Below, piece by piece: positions 7,715 through 17,595 of a stretch of 64,000 nt of DNA. Numbering within the stretch: the stretch's first letter is position 1; the number at the start of each line of letters is the position of its first letter. This DNA is from Bog-756 sp963696495 (GTDB taxonomy: Bacteria; Actinomycetota; Acidimicrobiia; Acidimicrobiales; RAAP-2), in NCBI GenBank assembly GCA_963696495.1, contig CAVOKJ010000002.1, positions 186,001 to 250,000 on the forward strand. Direction: 5' to 3'. A program made the translations under genes and the position numbers. The notes under the pieces are model-generated. The model had not been told where the DNA came from, did no database searches, and saw nothing but the letters and a program-made list of their open reading frames with translations.

Positions 7715-10700
7715 TCAGCCCGTCGGAGCCACCGGAACCGGGTCGACGACCGGCACCCCACCGACATAGTGGACGCTCCGGTAGCGGACGGCGGGCGTCC
7801 GGGGGCCGGCGGTCAGCGCTCCGGTCAGGTTGAGGGGATCGGCGCCGGCCACCGTGACATCGGCACCGCGGGCGGCATCCCTGCGCACCTCGGCCAGGAG
7901 CGAGGCGGCTTCGGGCAGCGCGTACTGCTCACCGGACACCCCGGCCACGAAACGACCCCCGAGCACCTGGCCCCGTGCCTCGAGTCGCCGCAGGGCACGG
8001 ATCACGTCGCGCCAGGGGACCCGGAAGGACTCGCGGGACCACACCTCCCAGGCCACCACCCCCCAGCGGACGAGCATCTGCCAGGCGACCGCCTCGGCCA
8101 GTTCCTCGGCCGGCGGGGCGGCCGGCGAGTCGGCACTGCCGTCATCGGGTTCCGGCACGAGTGACCAGCGTCCCTCGCCGATTCCCGATCCGGCCACGGC
8201 CCGTCTCGGGCCCAACGGGGAGCGACGCGCCGTCACCCGCCGGAGGCCCGAAGGCCGTCTGCCCCGGGAGGAGAGCAGAGAGCGCACGGCAGAGAAGGCG
8301 TCGGCGGTGACGATGCCCCGGGCCACCAGGTCCCAGAGCCCCTCGTCGACTTCGGACGGCAACCGCCCCGAGGGGCCGGCCAGCTCCGACCGGAAGCAGG
8401 CTCCCCGTGCCCGGAGGACGGCGAGGACGTCGGCCGACGCCCCCGTCGCCGGATCCCTGGTACCCCGTTCAGTGTGCTCGCCCTGACCGGTGCGGACGGC
8501 GGCCAGCAGCCACGGCAGATCCTCGCGGGTGGTGATGGCCAGCGGCGTCGCCGGTGATGGGGTGGACGATCCCCGCCGGGGGCTGGGCGGGGTATCGGAA
8601 AGTGGTTCCGCCTGACCTGGAGAGTCAGCGTCGGGACGCGGCGTCAGACGCGCCCAGGACACCTCACCGGCGAGGCACAGCTCGTCGAGCCATCGGGGGT
8701 CGTAACCGGCGACCCGGGCCGGCAGCACGTGACGCTCCCACTCGCCGGCGGCCACCTCGAGCCCCTGGAGTTGATCGATCACGGCCAGCAGCCCGGAGCG
8801 ACCCTCGGCCTGGGTGCCGGCGGCGACGTGCTGCCAGCAGGCGAGGAAGCGGACGAAGTCGGCGATGCTGGCCGGCTCGACGAACCGCCGGCGCCGGCTC
8901 CGGCTCGCCGCGTGCATCCGCACCAGCACGTGGCGGGCGCACCACCTCCCGTCCGGGAGCCCGATGGCCGAGCCGACGGCCTCCAGGCGGGCGAGGGCGG
9001 TCCGGGCCCGGGCCTCGGTGACCGGCACCCCGAGGAGGTCGCCCGTAGGAAGGGGAGCGTCGGCCACCAGCTGGGCGACGGACACGGGACCGGCGAGGTC
9101 GAGGTGGCCACCGACGCACTCGGCCAGCGGCTCGTCGGCGTCGGCCATCGGATCGGTGATGGACCGGTCGATCGCCTCGGCCAGTGCCACCCGCTCGGCC
9201 GGCGCCCACGATCCGGCGACCATCCGCACCCGTCCGTCGCCCGACAGTTGGTCGAACCACTGCTGCCAGGCCGGCACCGGCCGGCAGAGCACCAGCGAGA
9301 GCAGGAGGTCGTGGAGCTCGTCGGCGTCCCGCGGCCGGGGAGCCACCTGGTCGAGCACCTCGGCCACCGCCGCCGGATCGAGCGGACCGAGCTCGGAGGC
9401 GGCGACGGGGAGACCCGGTGGGATGCCCGACGCGTCGAGGACGCCCAGACCGCGGGGAACCGCCACCGCTCTCGTGCGCCTCTCCTCCAGGGGGGCACCG
9501 TCGAGAAACGTGAACGGGCGTCCGGTGAGGATCCCGTGGGAGAGGGGGGACGGTTCGGCCGACTCCACGAAGTGGACGTCCACCCGGCCCGACTCGATCC
9601 CCTCGAGGAGATGCACGAGGCCGCCGGCGTCGAGCGGCTCGGTCAGGCAGTCGGCCACGGTCTGGCGCACCAGCACGTGGTCGGGCACCGGGACCGGGCC
9701 GGGGGGGCGTTCTCCTGACAGGCGGCCAACGACGGCCAGGCGGCGGCCAGGAGGTCCTCGGCCTCCATCCGCTGGAGGTGGATGGGACGACGTTGGCCGC
9801 CGCGGGAGCGGGGGACCACGAGCGCCCGGTTGAGGTTCCACCTCCACCTCGCCGCCAGCATCGGATGGGGGAGCAGTGCCTGGGTCAACACGTCGACCGC
9901 CGTGCGGCTGGGCAGCATCTTGGGGACCTGGGGCAGCGGGAAGCTGTGCTGGGGACCGAGGGAGAGAACGACGGTGTCGTCGTCCGCCGCCGCCTGGAGC
10001 TCGAAGTCGAAGGAGACGCAGAAGCGCTTCCGCAGCGCCAGGCCCAGCGCCCGGTTCACCCGCCCGCCGTAGGGGGAGTGCACGATGAGCTGGGTACCCT
10101 CGGTCTCGTCGAAGACCCGTTCGATGACCAGACGGTCCCGGGTGGGCAACTTCCCCAGCGCGGCCAGGCCGGCACCGAGGTACGCCACCACCTGACGGGC
10201 CACCTCGTCGGAGACTCCCGCCCTCTGACGCACCTCGTGCCCCGCCCCACCGCCGTCCCCGGCGGCGAGGAACGGCTCGAGGGCACCGCGGAGGGTTCCC
10301 ACCTCCTCGGACAGTTCGGTGGTGCGGGCAGGCGCCTCGCCCAGCCAGAACGGGATGGTGGGGGGGAGGTCGCCGGCATCGTGGACCCGCACCGTGCCGG
10401 TCTCGACCTTGACCACCCTCCACGAATGGGTGCCCAACAAGAAGATGTCACCACCGGTGGCTTCGACGGCGAAGTCCTCGTGCACCGAGCCGACGGTGAC
10501 CCCGTCGGGATCCAGCACCACGCGGTAGTCACCGGTCTCCGGGATCGCCCCGCCGCTGGTGAGTGCGGCCAGCCTGGCGCCCCGGCGCGCCCGGAGCCGG
10601 CCGTTGATCCCGTCGTGATGGAGGTGGGCGCCGCGTCGGCCCCGGCCGGTCCGAATGCCCCACGAGACGAGGTCCACCACCTCGTCGAAGGTCCCCCGGT

Positions 10701-12354
10701 CCAGCTCGGCATACGGGGCGGCCCGGGTGACCAGGCCATAGAGGTCCCCGACCCCCCACTCCTCGGCGGCGGCCACCTCGGCCACCAGCTGTTGGGCCAG
10801 CACGTCGAGCGGGGCCACCGGTGGTTCCAGCCGGTCGAGGTGGCCGGCACGGACCCCGGCGAGCAGGGCGGTGCACTCGACCAATTCGTCCCGCGTGAGG
10901 GGATAGAGGCGTCCGGCCGGCGTGCCCTCGAGCTGATGGTTGGCCCGGCCCACCCGCTGGAGGAACGTGCCGATGGCCCGGGGGGACCCGATCTGGCAGA
11001 CCAGTTCGACCGGTCCGACGTCGATGCCCAGCTCCAGCGAGGAGGTGGCGACCAGGGCACGGAGATCGCCGGCGCGCAACCGCTGCTCCACGATCCTCCG
11101 CCGGGCCGGGGACAGGCTGCCGTGGTGGGCCGCCACCTGCAGGGCCGCATCGACGGGATCGATCTGCTGGCCGACGGCCGACGGGGTGGGTGGTTCCACA
11201 CCACCGTCGTCGTCTCCGTCGTCTCTGTCTCCGTCGTCTCCAACCTCGTCGTCACCGGAGGCGCCGAGGCGCAGGGCCAGTTGGTGGGCGACGCGCTCGG
11301 CCATCTTGCGGGTGTTCACGAACACGAGGGTCGTGCGGTGCTCGAGCACGTGGGCGGCGATTCGGTCGAGCACGTCGGAGAGCTGCGACGCGCTGGTGAC
11401 CGCCTCCAGCTCCGCCTCCGGGAGTTCGATGGCCACGTCGAGGTCCCGCCGGTGCCCGCAGTCCACGATGGTGGTCGGCGGCCGTGCCGGATCCACACCC
11501 GAGAGGAGCCTGGCCACCAGGTCGAGCGGGCGCTGGGTGGCCGACAGCCCGATGCGCTGGAGCCGTCCACCGGCGGCCGACACCACGTGGTCGAGCCGTT
11601 CGAGGGTGAGGGCCAGGTGGGAGCCGCGCTTGTCGCGGGCCAGCGTGTGCACCTCGTCGACGATCACCGTGTGCACCCCGCCCAGCATCGCCCGCGACGA
11701 CTCGGCGGTGAGGAGCAGGTAGAGGGACTCCGGGGTGGTCACCAAGAGGTCGGGGGGCGAGCGTCGCATCGCCGCCCGCTCCGCCGCCGGCGTGTCCCCG
11801 GTCCGGACGGCCACCGAGAGGTCCGGGCCGTCCAACCCCAGGCGGCCCGCCTCTTCGGCGATGCCGGCCAACGGGAGTTGCAGGTTCTCGTGCACGTCGG
11901 TGGCCAGGGCCCGGAGCGGCGACACGTAGACCACCCCGGGGCCGGCAACCGCCCGCGTCGTGCCCTCCGCGTGCGCCCGGTAGGCGGCGTCGATGGCCAT
12001 GAGGAACCCGGTGAGCGTCTTGCCGGTGCCGGTGGGGGAGGCCACCAGCACATTGCCCCCGGCCATGATGCTCGGCCACGCCCGTCGCTGTGGCTCGGTC
12101 GGCCCGGCCGGGAAGCGTCGGCGGAACCAGTTGGCCACGGCCGGGTGGAGGTCGCGGAGGATCGGATCGGGTTCCAACCGGTCGGCGGCGGCTAATTCCG
12201 CCGCCCCAGCGGACGGCACCGCCCCTGCGGACGACGCCGCCCCGGCGGATGACACCGCCCCGGCGGACGGCACAGCCCCGGCGGCGCCGGGCGCGACCCC
12301 GGCGGGGCTCGGGCCCCCGTCGGAGCGCTGACTGGTTCGGGTGGGGAGGGCCAC
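7715..12354 (-). pseudogene. lhr: Lhr-family DEAD/DEAH helicase, interrupted by a single-base frameshift
   Basis: Read as one protein of about 1545 residues this is a full-length Lhr-type superfamily-2 helicase (nucleic-acid repair or remodelling). The first part, down to 9643, holds the Walker A motif ASPTGTGKT, VDEVHTLARDKRG with the DEVH box, GLSATQRP, and the C-terminal helicase motifs around GRANHQLEGTPAGRLYP. The remaining Lhr core and C-terminal region continue in another frame from about 9707 to 7715. The break coincides with seven consecutive G at 9701-9707. One extra base there joins SLAACQENAPP to GPVPVPDHVLVRQTVADCL without loss, so the defect is a sequencing error, a phase-variable tract or a fresh mutation. 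An Asp/Gly-rich loop (about 11190-11255) and an Ala/Gly repeat near the N-terminus are lineage-specific. The start is GTG at 12354, or GTG at 12417; TAGGCT lies at 12366-12371. Confidence 0.8.
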
Positions 12355-12468
12355 GTCGACAGTACAGCCTAGGGGTGTGACGGCCCTCCCGGACGACCGG
12401 CGATCGGTCCTGGGCACGCCGCGGATCGGGACGGCAGGGTGCCGCCGGTCGAGGACCCCCGGTGGGGC

Positions 12469-14430
12469 TCAGCCGTGCGCCGAGAGAGGTGCCGAGTCCG
12501 GGTGGGGCGACTCCAGCTGCGGCGACGGGACCGAGACGACCGGCTCCGGCTGGGCCGGATCCTTCGCCGGACCGTCGTCGGGGAGGAGACGACCGGCCGC
12601 GGCCAGCCGGGAGCGCGAGGACACCACATGGCAGTGTTCGACCAGGATCTCGGCGTCGGTGTCGGTCAGCGGGACGATCGTCCCGCCCATCCGCCACCCG
12701 CGACCGTCGGTCGACCGGCACGAGCGCACGGTGAACCGCACGTCCGCCCCCCGGACGTCGCCGTCGACCATGGGCAGGTCGAGGTGGAGGCGCTCGACCG
12801 TCCCGACGGCGAGGGGCGCCGGCCCGATCACGCCCGCACCCCCGGGGGTCAGGTCGACGACCCGGACCAGGCCACGATCCATCACACCGGCGATCTCCAC
12901 GGGCACCCGGTAGTGGTGCCGCAGCTGGTGGCGCCGGGTCACCCTCCACAGCGCCGCCGAGACCAAGAGGAGCTCCCACACGGCGAACGCCAGCCCGACC
13001 ACGAGGGCCAGCCCCCGGAGCGGTGGCAACCCGAGCACACCGCCGACCGCCAGGCAGCGGAGCACGATCGCCCCGAGGAGGACGCCGGCCACCGACAGGA
13101 CCAGTCGGAGCTGGGTCGCCGCCTTCCATCCCCCGTCGTCGACACCGTCCTTCGGGGTCACCCGGAAGCCCCCCCGGATCGGATGGAGCAGGCCCAGGAC
13201 CGCCCTCGTGAAGATCTCGTAGGTGAGGAGGGTCGAGTAGGAGCCGTCCCACAGGCTGGCCTGTCCACGGCACAACAGTGCGGAGGCACCCAGGTTGAGG
13301 GCCATCCACGGCGCCCAGAAGAGCCCGAACTGCCAGAGGGCGGCGTGCAGCGGCACCTCACCGCTGACCAGCATGGCCACCAGCACCGAGAGCATGACCA
13401 AACGCTGGAGGGGGATGAAGTAGGACTGGAGGGAGGCGAGGTAGCTCGCCCGTTGTCCCACCGTGAGCCCGGTGGCCACCAGCGGGTTCTCCGGTGTCCG
13501 GAGCACCGCCAGGTTGCCACGCGCCCAACGGTCCCGCTGGAGGAGGAACGAGGCCAGGTCGTGGGGCGCGAGGCCCTGGACCAGCGTCTCGTCGTGGTAG
13601 CAGGTCCGCCATCCCTGCCCGTGGAGGCGGATGCTGGTGTGGAAGTCCTCGGCGACGGTCTCGGTGGCGATGCCTCCGATGCCCTCGAGCGCGTGGCGGA
13701 GGATGACCGCCGCCGATCCACACCAGTAGGCGCTGTTGTGGCGGTCCTTCCCCGGCATGATCACCTCGAAGAACATGCTCTGGTCGTGCCGGCCGGTCTC
13801 GAAGTGCTGGAACGAGTCGAGATTCCCGAAGTCGTGGGGCGTCTGGACCAACGCCACCGACGGATCGTCGAAGTAGCCGATGGTGGCGTCGAGGATGTCC
13901 GGCTGGGGCACGTGGTCGGCGTCCAGCACGAGGACCACCTGACCGTGGGAGTAGGTCAGCGCGTTGTTGATGTTCCCGGCCTTGGCGTGCCGGTTGTCGG
14001 GCCGTGCCACGTACCGCATCCCGAAATGCTCCGCCAGGGCGCGTACCTCGCGGCGCCGACCGTCGTCGAGGACCCAGGTCTCGTGGGGGTAGGTGATCCG
14101 GTCGCAGCCCACCAAGGTCGCCCCGAGCACCTCGAGGCTCTCGTCGTAGGTGCAGACGAAGACGTCGACCGTCGGCCGCCATCCGATGGGCGGCCGGTGG
14201 GACCGTGGCACCCTCCAGGCCATGAACGTGAACCCGGCCAGGACCGTCCAACCGAACACCTCGCACAGGAACAGTGCCCAGAACAGCTCGGGTTGGGCCC
14301 CGGCCCGGGTCGCCGCCAGCCGCCAGCCGAGATAGCCGGCGCCCCACACCAGCGCCACGACGGCCACGAGCGGCGCAGCCCTGTTCGCGCCCGTGTGATC
14401 ACGCGTTCCGTCCTCCGCGGGCCTGGCCAT
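12469..14430 (-). CDS. Cellulose-synthase-like family 2 glycosyltransferase with PilZ domain
   Basis: This 653-residue membrane enzyme begins with transmembrane helices (about residues 20-80). The processive GT2 signature follows: FVCTYDE, the DAD motif in VLVLDADHVPQ, AEDFHTS in place of the usual TED, and QRDRWARG (QxxRW). A cluster of membrane helices (about 330-480) leads to a C-terminal PilZ-like domain with RHHYR and DLTPGG, close to the cyclic-di-GMP motifs RxxxR and D/NxSxxG. It is expected to polymerise a beta-glucan such as cellulose at the membrane, activated by cyclic-di-GMP. No bcsB, bcsC or bcsZ partner is adjacent. The start ATG at 14430 has GATACT 7 bases upstream; GTG at 14532 is a longer alternative. 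It is followed 114 bases later by lhr on the same strand. Confidence 0.82.
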   Translation of the reverse strand: MARPAEDGTRDHTGANRAAPLVAVVALVWGAGYLGWRLAATRAGAQPELFWALFLCEVFGWTVLAGFTFMAWRVPRSHRPPIGWRPTVDVFVCTYDESLEVLGATLVGCDRITYPHETWVLDDGRRREVRALAEHFGMRYVARPDNRHAKAGNINNALTYSHGQVVLVLDADHVPQPDILDATIGYFDDPSVALVQTPHDFGNLDSFQHFETGRHDQSMFFEVIMPGKDRHNSAYWCGSAAVILRHALEGIGGIATETVAEDFHTSIRLHGQGWRTCYHDETLVQGLAPHDLASFLLQRDRWARGNLAVLRTPENPLVATGLTVGQRASYLASLQSYFIPLQRLVMLSVLVAMLVSGEVPLHAALWQFGLFWAPWMALNLGASALLCRGQASLWDGSYSTLLTYEIFTRAVLGLLHPIRGGFRVTPKDGVDDGGWKAATQLRLVLSVAGVLLGAIVLRCLAVGGVLGLPPLRGLALVVGLAFAVWELLLVSAALWRVTRRHQLRHHYRVPVEIAGVMDRGLVRVVDLTPGGAGVIGPAPLAVGTVERLHLDLPMVDGDVRGADVRFTVRSCRSTDGRGWRMGGTIVPLTDTDAEILVEHCHVVSSRSRLAAAGRLLPDDGPAKDPAQPEPVVSVPSPQLESPHPDSAPLSAHG

Positions 14431-14578
14431 GGACGCGAGTATCGACGGTTGCCTGTCAACCCTTGAGTTTGCCGCACCCGGATCGGGCGCCTCCGGTCCG
14501 CCATCGGGAGGATGGTGGGTCCCCGGCGACACGGGGCCGCCCCCTGCCGGTGGGCCAGGCGAGGACGGCGGGGCCTGT

Positions 14579-15055
14579 TCAGTCGGCGTCGGGCACGTAC
14601 CGGCGAGCAGGAGTCCCCGGTGGGTGGCCCACGCCGGGGACGGCGTCGGGATTGGTCACGCACACCTCACCCTCGAGCCCGTCGGGATCACGGAAGAAGA
14701 GGCTGAGGACCGGCCCGAAGTCGGTGACGAACGCATCGGAAGCCCCCCGGGCCATCAATCGGTCCCGGATGGTCTCGAAGGCTTCGAGGGACGCGGCCTG
14801 GAGGGCGAAGTGGTCGAGCCGGCCGCGTCCGAACATGGGCACCTGACGATCGGCCTCGGTGTTCCCCTCGATCTGGAACACGTTGAGCTCCGTGTGGGGG
14901 CCGATCATGACGACGGACAGGCGCACGGCGCCCTCACCCTCGATCTCGGGTGCGTCCCTGACCACCTCGGCCTCGAAGACCTCCTCGTAGAACGCGTGGA
15001 GCCGCTTGGCGTCCTTGGTGAGTGTCGCCACATGGTTCAGTCCGTCGGTCAGCAT
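14579..15055 (-). CDS. VOC-superfamily (glyoxalase-like) protein
   Basis: The 158-residue product has two paired beta-alpha-beta-beta-beta modules: LNHVATLTKDAKRLHAFYEE at the start and LDHFALQAASLEAFETIRDR in the second half. It ends with FRDPDGLEGEVCV, the usual metal-ligand glutamate segment. Candidate metal ligands are His8, His92 and the late glutamate. Members are glyoxalases, dioxygenases, epimerases or resistance proteins; nothing here fixes the reaction. The ATG at 15055 has a good Shine-Dalgarno (GGAGGGAG, 5-6 bases upstream), unlike many genes of the window. It is divergent from the alkylsulfatase gene. Confidence 0.8.
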   Translation of the reverse strand: MLTDGLNHVATLTKDAKRLHAFYEEVFEAEVVRDAPEIEGEGAVRLSVVMIGPHTELNVFQIEGNTEADRQVPMFGRGRLDHFALQAASLEAFETIRDRLMARGASDAFVTDFGPVLSLFFRDPDGLEGEVCVTNPDAVPGVGHPPGTPARRYVPDAD

Positions 15056-15171
15056 CGGTCTCCCTCCGAAGCCCGCACATTAGGGCGCCGTGCCTCGCCG
15101 GGCGCCGAGCCGGGCCATCCGGCGGAAAGATCGGTGGGCACCGGGCGCGGGACCTCTGGGAAGATGCCGCC

Positions 15172-16971
15172 ATGACCGATGCCCCCGTGGACGACCGGAC
15201 CGACTTCGACGATGCCGACAGGGGATGGATCGCCTCACTCGACCCGGGCGTCGTGACCGCCGACGACGGGCGGGTCGTCTGGGACAACGACGCCTATGCG
15301 TTCCTGCAGGGACCGTGCCCGCCGACGGCGCACCCCAGCCTCTGGCGACAGGGCCAGCTGGTGGCCCGGCAGGGCCTCTACCGGGTGACCGAGGGCATCT
15401 ACCAGGTGAGAGGTCTGGACATCTCCAACATGACCCTGGTCGAGGGCCGGTCGGGGGTCATCGTCATCGATCCGCTCATCTCGACGGAGACGGCCGCCGC
15501 CGCGTTGGCCCTGTACCGCGCCCACCGGGGTCACCGGCCGGTCACCGCCGTCGTCTACACGCACGCCCACATCGACCACTTCGGCGGCGTGCACGGCGTG
15601 GTCACCGAGGACGTGCCGATCCTCGCCCCCGAAGGCTTCATGGAATCGGCCGTGTCGGAGAACGTCTACGCCGGCGTGGCCATGAGCCGCCGGGCCCTGT
15701 ACATGTACGGGTCGGCCCTCGACAAGGGGCCGACCGGTCAGATCGGGTGCGGTCTCGGGATGACGACGTCGACCGGTTCCATCGGCCTCATCCCGCCGAC
15801 GGTCTCCATCACCCGCACCGGTCAGGAGGAGACCGTCGACGGGGTGCGCATCGAATTCCAGCTGACTCCGGGCACCGAGTGCCCGGCCGAGATGAATTTC
15901 ATCTTCCCGGACCTCCGCGCCCTGTGCCTCGCCGAGAACGCCACCCACAACCTGCACAACCTGGTCACGCTCCGAGGAGCCGTGGTGCGAGACGCCCGCG
16001 TCTGGGCCTCCTACCTCGACGAGGCCATCACCCTGTTCGCCGACCGGTGCGACGTCGCCTTCGCCTCCCACCACTGGCCGACCTGGGACCCTCCCCGTAT
16101 CGTCGACTACCTCTCCCTCCAGCGGGACCTCTACGCCTACCTGCACGACCAGACCCTGCGACTGATCAATCAGGGCCACACCGGCATCGAGGCGGCGGAG
16201 CTGCTCGAGATGCCTCCGACCCTGAACGCCGCGTGGCACACCCACGGCTACTACGGCTCGGTGAGCCACAACGTGAAGGCCGTCTACCAGCGGTACCTCG
16301 GATGGTTCGACGGCAACCCCGCCAACCTGTGGAAGCATCCCCCGGCCGATCGGGCCCTCCGCTACGTCGAGTGCATGGGCGGCGCCGACGAGGTGCTGGC
16401 CAAGGCCGAGGAGTATCGGCGCCGGGGAGACCTCCGGTTCGCCGCCGAGCTGCTCGATCGGGTGGTCTTCGCCGATCCGGGCAACGGCAGGGCCAAGGAG
16501 CAGCTGGCCGGTGTCTACGAGCAACTGGCCTACGGCTCGGAGAACGGCACCTGGCGGAACTTCTACCTGATGGGCGCTCACGAGCTGCGCAACGGCATCG
16601 TCACCTCCCCTCCGGCCACCGCGTCACCGCAGATGCTGCGCGCCCTGTCGGTCGGGCAGCTCTTCGACGCCATGGCCATCCGGGTGAACGGCCCGCTGGC
16701 GTGGGACGAGGAGCTGTCGATCGACTGGGACTTCACCGACATCGGCCAGGTGCACCGGACGGCCCTCCGCAACGGCGTGTTCACCCATCGGGCCGAGGTC
16801 ACCGTCGGGGGCGCGGAGCTCGAGCTGACGCTCACCACCGGCCAGATGGTCGACCTGGTGACCGGCCGCGGCTTCGAGGGGATCGGCCACCGCGGAGATC
16901 TCGGCGTGGTCGGACGGCTGCTCGCCGTGCTCGACGCCCCCGACTTCAACTTCGCCATCGTCACACCCTGA
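15172..16971 (+). CDS. Alkyl/aryl-sulfatase of the SdsA1 type (metallo-beta-lactamase fold)
   Basis: At 599 residues it has the size and layout of SdsA1-like type III sulfatases: an N-terminal metallo-beta-lactamase domain with YTHAHIDHFGG (HxHxDH, about residue 130), further metal ligands around TPGTECPAEMNF and FASHHWPTW, a helical dimerisation domain (about 330-470) and a C-terminal SCP2-like domain. The enzyme hydrolyses primary or secondary alkyl sulfates to alcohol and sulfate with a binuclear zinc centre. No clear signal peptide is visible, so it may be cytoplasmic, unlike the periplasmic Pseudomonas enzyme. The ATG at 15172 is the first in frame after the divergent VOC gene. Confidence 0.88.
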   Translation: MTDAPVDDRTDFDDADRGWIASLDPGVVTADDGRVVWDNDAYAFLQGPCPPTAHPSLWRQGQLVARQGLYRVTEGIYQVRGLDISNMTLVEGRSGVIVIDPLISTETAAAALALYRAHRGHRPVTAVVYTHAHIDHFGGVHGVVTEDVPILAPEGFMESAVSENVYAGVAMSRRALYMYGSALDKGPTGQIGCGLGMTTSTGSIGLIPPTVSITRTGQEETVDGVRIEFQLTPGTECPAEMNFIFPDLRALCLAENATHNLHNLVTLRGAVVRDARVWASYLDEAITLFADRCDVAFASHHWPTWDPPRIVDYLSLQRDLYAYLHDQTLRLINQGHTGIEAAELLEMPPTLNAAWHTHGYYGSVSHNVKAVYQRYLGWFDGNPANLWKHPPADRALRYVECMGGADEVLAKAEEYRRRGDLRFAAELLDRVVFADPGNGRAKEQLAGVYEQLAYGSENGTWRNFYLMGAHELRNGIVTSPPATASPQMLRALSVGQLFDAMAIRVNGPLAWDEELSIDWDFTDIGQVHRTALRNGVFTHRAEVTVGGAELELTLTTGQMVDLVTGRGFEGIGHRGDLGVVGRLLAVLDAPDFNFAIVTP

Positions 16972-16976
16972 AACCA

Positions 16977-17021
16977 GGCGCACGCCGGGGGCGGGGTGCG
17001 TCGACGGCGACGGCGTGCGCC
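16977..17021. terminator. Long-stem hairpin between convergent genes
   Basis: GGCGCACGCCG at 16977-16987 is perfectly complementary to 17011-17021, with a 23-base GC-rich loop. It lies between the sulfatase stop and the convergent membrane-protein stop and probably terminates transcription both ways. Confidence 0.5.
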
Positions 17022-17058
17022 GGAGCCGGGGTGGGGGGAGACGGAGTCGGGGTGCGGC

Positions 17059-17466
17059 TCAGGAGACGAGGTCGACGATGTCGACGATCAACAGGATCAG
17101 GACCATGGTCCCGACGACGGCGTAGAGCGCGGTGAAGGCCCAACGTTGGCGGTGGTCCGCCAGCCAGAACCGGCGGATGCCGAGGTAGTCGAAGGTGAGG
17201 GCCAGCACCCCGATGGGGATGCCGATGATCGGTCCCACGCCCCGGGCCAGGCCGATGGCCGGGAGGACGACCGGGAGCACGATGTAGCTGAGCAGGCAGC
17301 GCGTGGCCGACAGGAAGATCGAGGCGCTGAAGATCCGGTGGGTCTCCGACTCGTCGATCGGTGCCTTGTCGTCGGGAACCCTCAAGAGGTGGCGCATCGT
17401 CTGGTCGGCCCTCGACCGGTCGGGGGCGACGACCGGTCCCGGCGGAACCACAGCCACTTGATCCAT
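17059..17466 (-). CDS. Small membrane protein of unknown function
   Basis: The 135-residue protein has a soluble N-terminal third containing DESETHRIFSASIFLSATRC and then three or four hydrophobic helices (about residues 55-130). I do not recognise a family. The ATG at 17466 has no Shine-Dalgarno; TAGCAT ends 6 bases upstream, the leaderless arrangement seen repeatedly here. The gene stands alone, divergent from the DoxX-Rieske gene. Confidence 0.65.
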   Translation of the reverse strand: MDQVAVVPPGPVVAPDRSRADQTMRHLLRVPDDKAPIDESETHRIFSASIFLSATRCLLSYIVLPVVLPAIGLARGVGPIIGIPIGVLALTFDYLGIRRFWLADHRQRWAFTALYAVVGTMVLILLIVDIVDLVS

Positions 17467-17472
17467 GCGGCC

Positions 17473-17478
17473 ATGCTA
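17473..17478 (-). promoter_or_regulatory. Predicted -10 of a leaderless promoter
   Basis: TAGCAT on the minus strand, 6 bases before the ATG at 17466. Confidence 0.5.
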
Positions 17479-17595
17479 GGCGCACTGGTCGGAGCGGTAC
17501 CAACCACCGACACCGGGTGGTCGGCCCACGCCGACGGAGCGCCGGGGCCGAAGACGGCTGCCCGGGCCGACCTTGTATCGTGGTGCGGGCATGGG

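Noticed and set aside
9778..12195. An 805-codon plus-strand frame opposite lhr
   Set aside because: Opposes helicase motifs; no domain or ribosome binding site.
12439..14466. A 675-codon plus-strand frame opposite the cellulose-synthase-like gene
   Set aside because: Antisense shadow rich in His/Arg/Gln without motif.
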